Assembly: GCA_900548115.1 (NCBI GenBank) | Contig: URJL01000059.1 | Span: forward strand, 1-9,992 | Source of the DNA: an uncultured Eubacteriales bacterium | GTDB lineage: Bacteria > Bacillota > Clostridia > Oscillospirales > CAG-382 | Direction: 5' to 3' | DNA: 9,992 nt | Shown here: positions 1 through 5,489 of the stretch, one piece after another | How the letters are laid out: every line of letters begins with the position of its first letter | How positions within the stretch are numbered: position 1 is the first letter of the stretch | Program-made: the position numbers and the translations under genes | Notes under the pieces: model-generated | The model's input: only the letters and a program-made list of their open reading frames with translations | What the model was told of the DNA's origin: nothing | Database searches by the model: none

Positions 1-24
1 GCCGCTCTCGCTGACAGCTTTAAT

Positions 25-53
25 AGAATACCACATCCAAATCCGTTTGTCAA
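25..53 (-). promoter_or_regulatory. Strong sigma-A promoter reading leftward out of the window
   Basis: On the minus strand TTGACA (plus positions 53-48) and TATTCT (30-25) are separated by exactly 17 bases. Upstream of the -35 box (plus positions about 54-75) lie A-tracts on the minus strand resembling an UP element. The transcript would start near position 18, so its gene lies outside the window. The -35 box is perfect and the -10 box has 5 of 6 consensus bases. The target gene is unknown. Confidence 0.7.
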
Positions 54-193
54 GCATTTTTTCAAATTTTTTTGCATAAATTTGAGTAATCGGCGATATG
101 CCCGCAAATTGCCTGCATTTTTCTTTTTTGTTTGTGCGCTTTGCCTTTCCGTCAACTTTCCGCAAAAAATCGCAAATTTCGTCCTTTCGCGTA

Positions 194-222
194 TTGAAAA
201 AGGTGTCGAAATCCTGTATAAT
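194..222 (+). promoter_or_regulatory. Sigma-A promoter of the amidase-glycosidase gene
   Basis: TTGAAA (194-199) and a perfect TATAAT (217-222) are separated by 17 bases. Transcription would begin near 229 and give a leader of about 77 nt before the GTG start at 306. This promoter diverges from the one at 25-53, with about 140 AT-rich bases between the two -35 boxes. I saw no operator palindrome in that interval. Confidence 0.8.
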
Positions 223-267
223 AATTCTATATGTAGAAAATCACGCCCGACCATAGATAACAGAAGC

Positions 268-290
268 AAAAAAACGCCGCCGCGGGCGGC
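268..290 (-). terminator. Hairpin in the 5' leader; intrinsic-terminator shape on the minus strand
   Basis: A perfect 6-bp stem, GCCGCC (276-281) with GGCGGC (285-290), encloses the loop GCG. Read on the minus strand it is followed by one G and seven T residues (274-268), the form of an intrinsic terminator. It could stop antisense transcription heading for the leftward gene. Read on the plus strand the hairpin sits directly against the ribosome binding site at 291-297, so it could instead affect translation of the downstream gene. No minus-strand gene ends here, so the terminator role is uncertain. Confidence 0.4.
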
Positions 291-297
291 AAGGAGG
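291..297 (+). promoter_or_regulatory. Ribosome binding site that fixes a GTG start
   Basis: AAGGAGG lies 8 bases before the GTG at 306, which is optimal spacing. No ATG in this frame has a comparable site, so the GTG is taken as the start codon. Confidence 0.85.
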
Positions 298-305
298 TAC
301 GAAAC

Positions 306-3300
306 GTGAACTTTTCCCCCAACAATCAGAATCGGAGTCAAAATCAAAATTTCGAAAATAATATTCCGCCGCTTGCGAATACCGAAAAGGAGACAGTGCC
401 GGTTGCGCCGCGCGAGAGCCGTCCGTGGAAAACGCCGACGCCCGCCGATCCGAAAAAGCGCCGCTCCCGTCTTCCGCTCGTCACGGCGCTCACGGTGCTG
501 ATCCTCTGCTCGGCAACCTTTCTCGCCTTTCATTTTGCGGGCAAGCGCCTTTCCGACACGCCGACGAACGCCGACGGCGAAGCGAAAAACGACGGAATCG
601 TATCGGTCGAGCCGATCTCGGCGGATACCGAAATGCGCGGCGTTTGGATCGCGACGGTTTTCAATACCAATTTCCCCTCTCAAAAAGGGCTTTCCGAAAG
701 CGAATTGAAGGCGGAGCTGGACGATATCGTAAAGACCGCACACGACGCGGGCTTAAATTCGATCTTCTTTCAGGCGATCCCCTCCTCCGACGCGCTGTAT
801 GCGTCGAACACCTATCCGTGGTCGTCGTTTCTTTCGGGAACGCAGGGCGTTTCGGTCGGCTCGTTCGACCCGCTTGCCTACATAACCGAAAAAGCCCATG
901 CGGCGGGAATCGAGCTTCACGCGTGGATCAATCCGTTTCGGATAACCGTGACGCCGAACACCGAGCTTTCGTCGCTTGCCGAAAATCATCCCGCGCGGCT
1001 TCACCCCGAATATTGCGTGAAATACACCGACGGGAAGTATTATTACAACCCGGGGCTTCCCGAGGTGCGGGAAATGATCCGTGCCGAGGTGCAATATATA
1101 ATGGAAAATTACGCGGTCGACGGCATTCATATGGACGACTATTTCTATCCGTATCCCGTGGTGAACGGCGTTTTTGACGACGCGGCGGCGTTTGAGGCTT
1201 ACGGAAACGGGCTTTCGCTCGAGGACTGGCGGCGCGAAAACGTAAACCGGCTTGTTCATTCGCTGTATGACACGGTGAAATCGGTTCGTCCGAGCGCAAA
1301 ATACGGCGTAAGTCCCTTCGGCATTTATGCCAACGCCGGAAGCGGCACGCCCGTCGAGGGCAGTGAAACGGGCGGACTGGAGGCTTATTCGGTGCTCTAT
1401 TGCGACGCGATCGCCTGGGCAAAGGGCGGTTACGTCGATTATCTCGCGCCGCAGATCTACTGGGCGTTTTCGACCAAGGTCGCGCCGTTCGACACGCTGG
1501 CGCGGTGGTGGAACGCCAATCTCGACGGCACGGGCGTGCCGTTATACATCGGGCACGCGCTTTACCGCGCCGAAGAATTTCCCGCCAACGAAATCCCGAT
1601 CCAGGTCGAGTTTTCCTCTTCGCTTTTGTGCTACAAGGGCAGTATTTTCTACGGATACGCCGCGCTGCACGACAACACGGCGGGCGTTACCGACAAACTG
1701 CGCACGATGTATTCGAGCGGAAGCTTTGCCAAGGCGGCAACTATCACCGCAAAACACGATACGGCGATCAATTATCCGCAGAACGGCTACCGCGCACAGG
1801 CGGGAACGCAGTATATGCTCGGCTCGTCCGATCCGTCGACGCCCGTGACCTTAAACGGAAACGCCGTGTCGCGCACGAAAAACGGCTATTTCAGCTTTTA
1901 TGCGACGCTTGCGGCGGGCAGCAACAGCTACGCGCTGACGCAGGGCGGCAACACCGTCGGGCATACCATCGGCTACAAAACTCCCGTCGCCTCGTCGGGA
2001 ACGAATACGTATTCCGATTACAAAATCGTCTCGACCTATCCCTCGGGCGAGACGTGGATCACGGGCGGCGACACCGTGAACTTCTCGTGTACCGCGCCCG
2101 CAGGCTCGACCGTCACCGTCACGGTGGGCGGCGCAAGCGCGACGCTCAAGGCGACCAAAAATGCAAAGAACACCTCTTCGGGTTATGTTTCGGAGGTTTA
2201 CAAAGGCTCCATCGCCTTCGGAACGCTTGCCGCGGAAGGAAAAATCATCGATCTCGGCACGATTACCTTTACCGCGAAAAACGGTTCGGAACAGGCGGTA
2301 AAGCGCGTCGGGCTTATGAAAGAGATCGGCAAGGGCGCGCTTATTTACGCGCAGGTGAACAAGGATTACACCCATCTGAAAACTGCTCCGTCCTCGTCGT
2401 TTTATGACGATTACACGCCGACCTCGGCGGGTATGCGCGATTATATCATCGGATATGAAAACGGTTATTACAAGCTTCGCTTCGGCGGGTATGTTTCCGA
2501 TCAGTATGTAAACGTCGTCGAGGGACAGCCGCTTTACGAAAACGCGATTCTTACCGCCGAGAGCGAGGTCGTTTCGAGCAGTGAGCAGGTATATAAGAAG
2601 AATTATACCGAGCTTCGCTTCGGCGTTCTCGAAAATGTGCCGACCGACGTCTGGGTCGAAGGGAATGCCGTCACCATGGTTTTGTACGACACGCTTCCCG
2701 AGACGATGCCCGCGTTCAATTTGTGTGAAAATCCTTTGTTTTCTTCGGTATCGGTCAAGGCGGGCGCAAGCGGAAAGACCGTTCTTTACACGGCGACGCT
2801 GAAGGACGCAGAGAATTATTACGGCTTTAACCTCGTTTATGAGGGAAGCTTCATCAAGTTCCGTTTCAATAATCCGATCGGACTTGTCGACGGCGAAAAG
2901 CCGCTTACGGGCAAGACGATCTACGTCGACGCGGGTCACGGCGGAACCGATATCGGCGCGCCCGGTCCCGCCGAGCCTTCGCTCAAGCTTTCGGAGAGCA
3001 TGCTGAATTTAAAAATTGCCAATTCGCTTGCCGAAAAGTTAACTTCCCTCGGCGCGACGGTCTATACCACCCGCACGACCGACGAAACGCACGATCTTTT
3101 CGAGCGGCTGGATATGATCGACGCGGTACAGCCCGACATTCTGATCTCGGTGCATCACAACTCGATCGCCGACAGCAGCAACGCCGCCAAGGCGCGCGGA
3201 TATTTGGGGCTGTATTCGAATAACGCGGGAATCCGCCTTGCCAAAACCGTGTCGGACACGGTCTGCGACAAGCTGAACCGTATGCAGCGCAACACCGCTT

Positions 3301-3482
3301 ATCAAATGCTCGCCATGGCGCGCGACCACCGTTTTCCGTCCACCCTTTGCGAAATGAGCTTTATTTCCAACGTGGAGGAATTTCAATGGACGGTCGCCGA
3401 CGGCAATATCGAGCGCTCCGCACAGGCACTGTGCGACGGAATTTTGAACTTCTTTGCCGCCGCGCAGAGCAACCCCCGCTGA
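306..3482 (+). CDS. Membrane-anchored GHL10 glycosidase / N-acetylmuramoyl-L-alanine amidase fusion
   Basis: This predicted bifunctional cell-wall hydrolase has 1058 residues. Residues 1-50 are an Asn/Gln/Pro-rich cytoplasmic tail. KKRRSR (50-55) precedes one hydrophobic segment (about 56-77), so the rest should lie outside the membrane. Residues about 109-455 form a glycosyl-hydrolase-like 10 (GHL10, YngK/DigH-type) domain starting MRGVWIATV, with HAWINPFR (205-212), an acidic pair in HMDDY (275-279) and APQIYW (381-386). Residues about 480-865 are a beta-rich linker with an Ig-like stretch near 575-660. Residues about 868-1050 are an Amidase_3 domain with the full zinc and catalytic set: His878 (DAGHGG), Glu897, His950 (SVHHN) and Glu1016. 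This family cleaves the bond between MurNAc and the stem peptide. The gene has its own promoter and a GTG start behind AAGGAGG. The amidase call is very secure and the GHL10 call secure. Exact glycan specificity is inferred. Confidence 0.92.
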   Translation: MNFSPNNQNRSQNQNFENNIPPLANTEKETVPVAPRESRPWKTPTPADPKKRRSRLPLVTALTVLILCSATFLAFHFAGKRLSDTPTNADGEAKNDGIVSVEPISADTEMRGVWIATVFNTNFPSQKGLSESELKAELDDIVKTAHDAGLNSIFFQAIPSSDALYASNTYPWSSFLSGTQGVSVGSFDPLAYITEKAHAAGIELHAWINPFRITVTPNTELSSLAENHPARLHPEYCVKYTDGKYYYNPGLPEVREMIRAEVQYIMENYAVDGIHMDDYFYPYPVVNGVFDDAAAFEAYGNGLSLEDWRRENVNRLVHSLYDTVKSVRPSAKYGVSPFGIYANAGSGTPVEGSETGGLEAYSVLYCDAIAWAKGGYVDYLAPQIYWAFSTKVAPFDTLARWWNANLDGTGVPLYIGHALYRAEEFPANEIPIQVEFSSSLLCYKGSIFYGYAALHDNTAGVTDKLRTMYSSGSFAKAATITAKHDTAINYPQNGYRAQAGTQYMLGSSDPSTPVTLNGNAVSRTKNGYFSFYATLAAGSNSYALTQGGNTVGHTIGYKTPVASSGTNTYSDYKIVSTYPSGETWITGGDTVNFSCTAPAGSTVTVTVGGASATLKATKNAKNTSSGYVSEVYKGSIAFGTLAAEGKIIDLGTITFTAKNGSEQAVKRVGLMKEIGKGALIYAQVNKDYTHLKTAPSSSFYDDYTPTSAGMRDYIIGYENGYYKLRFGGYVSDQYVNVVEGQPLYENAILTAESEVVSSSEQVYKKNYTELRFGVLENVPTDVWVEGNAVTMVLYDTLPETMPAFNLCENPLFSSVSVKAGASGKTVLYTATLKDAENYYGFNLVYEGSFIKFRFNNPIGLVDGEKPLTGKTIYVDAGHGGTDIGAPGPAEPSLKLSESMLNLKIANSLAEKLTSLGATVYTTRTTDETHDLFERLDMIDAVQPDILISVHHNSIADSSNAAKARGYLGLYSNNAGIRLAKTVSDTVCDKLNRMQRNTAYQMLAMARDHRFPSTLCEMSFISNVEEFQWTVADGNIERSAQALCDGILNFFAAAQSNPR

Positions 3483-3512
3483 ATCATATTCCGTCCGGCG
3501 GAATTCAATTTC
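3481..3512 (+). repeat. Long-hairpin repeat, degenerate copy overlapping a stop codon
   Basis: The core arms ATTCCG (3488-3493) and CGGAAT (3499-3504) pair perfectly around a five-base loop. The outer arms have decayed and only partly pair. The copy is recognised by its core and by the CGGCAA unit that follows, as in the other copies. Its left arm begins inside the TGA (3480-3482) of the amidase gene. Confidence 0.6.
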
Positions 3513-3513
3513 A

Positions 3514-3544
3514 CGGCAACCGCTCCCCGCAGGGGCGCTGCCCC
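3514..3544 (+). repeat. Short CGGCAA unit with two competing hairpins
   Basis: The unit starts with CGGCAA (3514-3519) and carries the mini-hairpin CCCC-GCA-GGGG (3525-3535). The same GGGG run can instead pair downstream as GGGGC-GCT-GCCCC (3532-3544), so the two folds exclude each other. Confidence 0.65.
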
Positions 3545-3553
3545 GACACCCCG

Positions 3554-3573
3554 CGAGCCTTTAAAAAGGCTCG
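3554..3573 (+). terminator. Terminator-like hairpin after the amidase gene
   Basis: CGAGCCTTT (3554-3562) pairs fully with AAAGGCTCG (3565-3573). A moderately T-rich stretch (3581-3590) follows after seven bases. The stem is strong but the U-tract is late and interrupted, so termination is plausible but not certain. It is the best terminator candidate for the 306-3482 gene. Confidence 0.5.
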
Positions 3574-3627
3574 ATCCAAATTTTGTTATTGATGTGTATC
3601 AAATTTTTCCAACATAGCAAGGGCAAT

Positions 3628-3665
3628 GCGAAATCGAATTCCGACCACCGGAATTCGTATTTCGC
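3628..3665 (+). repeat. Long-hairpin repeat, copy 2
   Basis: Outer arms GCGAAAT (3628-3634) and ATTTCGC (3659-3665) pair perfectly. Inner arms CGAATTCCG (3635-3643) and CGGAATTCG (3649-3657) also pair perfectly. One bulged T (3658) separates the two stem parts. The loop region reads ACCAC. The arm bases differ from copies 3-5 but pairing is kept. Confidence 0.85.
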
Positions 3666-3728
3666 GGCAATACTCGCCGTAGGCGCGGCAAATACTCGCC
3701 GTAGGCGCGGCAATACTCACCGTAGGTG
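3665..3728 (+). repeat. Three tandem 21-22-bp CGGCAA units
   Basis: Units lie at 3665-3685, 3686-3707 and 3708-3728. Each begins CGGCAA and ends in a mini-hairpin. The first two have CGCC-GTA-GGCG; the third has CACC-GTA-GGTG, a compensated change on both sides of the stem. The final GTG... of the third unit is also the start of the next long hairpin. Confidence 0.85.
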
Positions 3729-3764
3729 TGGAATTGCATTCTGACCATCAGAATGCAATTCCAC
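3728..3764 (+). repeat. Long-hairpin repeat, copy 3
   Basis: Two 17-base arms, GTGGAATTGCATTCTGA (3728-3744) and its exact complement (3748-3764), enclose the loop CCA. All 17 pairs are perfect. Relative to copy 4, the inner C-G pair next to the loop has become T-A on both arms. Confidence 0.92.
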
Positions 3765-3785
3765 GGTAAACACTCACCGTAGGTG
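3764..3785 (+). repeat. Short CGGTAA-type unit between hairpins 3 and 4
   Basis: This is a 22-base unit of the same family with mini-hairpin CACC-GTA-GGTG (3775-3785). It shares its first base with hairpin 3 and its last with hairpin 4, so the array is seamless. Confidence 0.85.
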
Positions 3786-3821
3786 TGAAAATGCATTCCG
3801 ACCATCGGAATGCATTTTCAC
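3785..3821 (+). repeat. Long-hairpin repeat, copy 4
   Basis: Two 17-base arms, GTGAAAATGCATTCCGA (3785-3801) and its exact complement (3805-3821), enclose the loop CCA. Pairing is perfect. Confidence 0.92.
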
Positions 3822-3863
3822 GGCAACACCCGCCGTAGGCGCGGCAACTGCTCCCCGCAGGGG
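3821..3863 (+). repeat. Two tandem CGGCAA units abutting the next gene's ribosome binding site
   Basis: Units lie at 3821-3841 (CGCC-GTA-GGCG) and 3842-3863 (CCCC-GCA-GGGG). The last unit ends immediately before AAGGAG (3864-3869), the ribosome binding site of the 3880 gene, so its small hairpin touches that site. Confidence 0.85.
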
Positions 3864-3879
3864 AAGGAGATAAAATCAT

Positions 3880-4794
3880 ATGAAACGTAAAGTAAGTCTT
3901 TCGATCGTCGGCTATCAGGAAACCGTCGGCGATGTGCGCGCACTGGAAATTGCCAAAGAGATCGGCTGTGACGCGGTCGATTTCGACCTTGCCTCTTCGC
4001 GCTTCGACGTGGCAAATCCCGCTTCAATCTACTCGAAAAGCGAGGACGAATTTTTGACCTATTTCGACGCGCTTCGCCAAAAAGCCGCCGATCTGGAGCT
4101 TGAGATCGGACAAACCCACGGGCGCGTCACCTCTTATTTCAACGACCCGATTCTTGACGAGAACGTTTTTCGCAACGCGCGGCTCGACTGTATCGCCACG
4201 AAGGCGCTTGGTGCGCCCGTCACCGTCATGCACAACGTCACGACCATCATAACGGGACCCGAAGCCGATCCGAACCGGATGCGGGAAAAGAGCTTTGAGA
4301 TCTTCTCGCGGATTCTTCCGCACGCCCGCGAAAACGGCATTATTCTCGCCACCGAGACCTTCGGCGACGCGACGGGACGGAACTGCTGTGACTTTTTCGG
4401 CAACATTCTCGAATTCGTCAAAGCCTACAACCGTCTCACGGCGGCGGGCTTTGCCGATTGCTTCAAGATCTGCGTCGACACGGGACATTCCAACAAAGCC
4501 ATGCGCTTCGGAAACCCCACTCCCGCCGACGTCATCCGCATTCTCGGCGGCAACACCGTCGTTTTACACCTCAACGACAACGACACGCTGACCGACCAGC
4601 ACAAAACGCCCCTTTCGGGAACGATCGACTGGAGCGACGTTTTCGCCGCGCTCGATGAAGTCGCGTATGCGGGCAATTATAACATGGAGCTTCGGCTCGA
4701 GCATTACGGCAAAAACCTCATGGTCGAAACGGGCGCTTTCGCGGTCAAACTGATGAAAGACATTCTGCACGAGCGCTACGGAGACGGAGACTGA
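3880..4794 (+). CDS. Sugar phosphate isomerase/epimerase-like TIM-barrel protein
   Basis: This 304-residue protein has the look of the xylose-isomerase-like TIM barrel superfamily (AP_endonuc_2 fold, COG1082). The usual metal-site positions are filled: Glu159 (ATETFG), Asp200 and His203 (CVDTGH), His230 (VLHLND) and Glu270 (NMELR). IGQTHGR (77-83) is another barrel-strand motif. Family members isomerise or epimerise keto-sugars or sugar phosphates using a divalent metal, but specificity cannot be read from sequence. There is no signal peptide, so it should be cytoplasmic. The ATG follows AAGGAG (3864-3869) by 10 bases, directly after the repeat array. It is the first gene of a tight co-directional cluster, with endonuclease III starting 2 bases after its stop. 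An AP-endonuclease role would suit an nth neighbour, but the sequence resembles the sugar-isomerase branch more closely. Confidence 0.82.
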   Translation: MKRKVSLSIVGYQETVGDVRALEIAKEIGCDAVDFDLASSRFDVANPASIYSKSEDEFLTYFDALRQKAADLELEIGQTHGRVTSYFNDPILDENVFRNARLDCIATKALGAPVTVMHNVTTIITGPEADPNRMREKSFEIFSRILPHARENGIILATETFGDATGRNCCDFFGNILEFVKAYNRLTAAGFADCFKICVDTGHSNKAMRFGNPTPADVIRILGGNTVVLHLNDNDTLTDQHKTPLSGTIDWSDVFAALDEVAYAGNYNMELRLEHYGKNLMVETGAFAVKLMKDILHERYGDGD

Positions 4795-4796
4795 TC

Positions 4797-5474
4797 ATGC
4801 CGCGCAAAAGTCTTGCCGCCAAAAAAGAAAAGGCGGCGCAGATCCTTGACACGCTGTATGCGCTCTACCCCGAATCGGACTGCACGCTCTCTTTCGACGG
4901 CGACCCTTTTCGCCTTTTGGTCATGGCGCGGCTTTCGGCGCAATGCACCGACGCGCGGGTCAACCTCGTTTGCAAAGAGCTGTTTCGAAAATTTCCCGAC
5001 GTATATGCCTTTGCCGCCGCTCCGTATGAGGCGATCGAAGAGATCGTGCGCCCCTGCGGGCTGTACCGCATGAAAGCCAAAAACATAAAAGACGCGTCGG
5101 TCATGCTGATCGACCGTTTCGACGGGAAAGTGCCGTCGGATATGGACGCGCTTCTGTCGCTTCCGGGCGTGGGACGAAAAATCGCCAATCTATTGCGCGG
5201 CGACTGCTTCGGACTGGGCGGAATCGTCGCCGACACGCACTGCATACGCCTTGCGGGGCGCATGGGGCTGACCGAGAGCAAAGACCCCGCCGTCGTCGAG
5301 CGCGACCTCGAACCGCTGATCCCGAAGGACAGGCAGTCGGGCTTTTGCCACCGCATGGTCGACTTCGGGCGCGACCGCTGCAAGGCGCAGAATCCGCACT
5401 GCGACGGATGCCCCGTGGCGTGCGGGTTTTCGAACGCAGAGCGCGTCAAGACGAAAAAGCAACAAGGAAAATAA
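4797..5474 (+). CDS. nth: Endonuclease III, DNA glycosylase/AP lyase
   Basis: This 225-residue base-excision-repair enzyme should remove oxidised pyrimidines and nick abasic sites. The helix-hairpin-helix LPGVGRK (122-128) carries the catalytic lysine Lys128. Asp146 in ADTH matches the catalytic aspartate of the family. The N-terminal part has LSAQCTDARVN (46-56), where most homologues read LSAQTTD. The C-terminal iron-sulfur cysteines are Cys195, 202, 205 and 209. Their spacing is C-X6-C-X2-C-X3-C, whereas the classic family spacing ends in X5, so the cluster loop is two residues short. Length is normal (E. coli Nth is 211). GGAG at 4786-4789 inside the preceding gene serves as ribosome binding site, 7 bases before the ATG. 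The 2-base gap to the upstream gene suggests co-transcription and coupling. A Lys-rich tail ends the protein. Confidence 0.95.
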   Translation: MPRKSLAAKKEKAAQILDTLYALYPESDCTLSFDGDPFRLLVMARLSAQCTDARVNLVCKELFRKFPDVYAFAAAPYEAIEEIVRPCGLYRMKAKNIKDASVMLIDRFDGKVPSDMDALLSLPGVGRKIANLLRGDCFGLGGIVADTHCIRLAGRMGLTESKDPAVVERDLEPLIPKDRQSGFCHRMVDFGRDRCKAQNPHCDGCPVACGFSNAERVKTKKQQGK

Positions 5475-5489
5475 GGAGAACTGTTTTTC

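Larger units (their letters stand above)
3483..3879. other. Repeat-filled intergenic region
   Basis: This 397-base gap holds no credible gene. It contains four long hairpins, seven short tandem units and one terminator-like hairpin, listed separately. The only stretch free of repeats is about 3574-3620, which is AT-rich and carries CAAATTTT twice (3577-3584 and 3600-3607). No good sigma-A promoter was found, so the promoter of the 3880 gene is unresolved. Alternatively, the downstream operon is reached by readthrough. Confidence 0.8.

Noticed and set aside
82..309. 75-residue open frame before the amidase gene
   Set aside because: It needs a TTG start with no ribosome binding site, spans the sigma-A promoter at 194-222, and runs into the next gene's start; the composition looks non-coding.
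500..520. Lipoprotein signal (LILC) in the amidase protein
   Set aside because: The residue before Cys68 is Leu, not Gly/Ala/Ser, and the segment sits after a 50-residue tail, so a signal anchor fits better.
425..2407. Long open frames in other phases within the amidase gene
   Set aside because: They are rich in Arg and Ala as expected from out-of-frame reading of GC-rich coding DNA, lack binding sites, and overlap a gene with clear domains.
1851..2939. 362-codon minus-strand frame
   Set aside because: It lies antisense to the amidase gene, has no recognisable motif, and its length follows from the GC-rich third codon positions of the real gene.
3589..3618. Possible promoter TTGATG ... CATAGC for the isomerase-like gene
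   Set aside because: Only 4 of 6 and 3 of 6 consensus bases with an 18-base spacer; too weak to support.
3599..3805. Minus-strand frame with repeated GEYLPRLRRVLP-like peptides
   Set aside because: The peptide repetition is only the translation of the CGGCAA DNA repeats; there is no start signal or protein-like composition.
3628..3863. CRISPR array
   Set aside because: There are no unique spacers between repeats; units are directly abutted and the palindromes vary in sequence.
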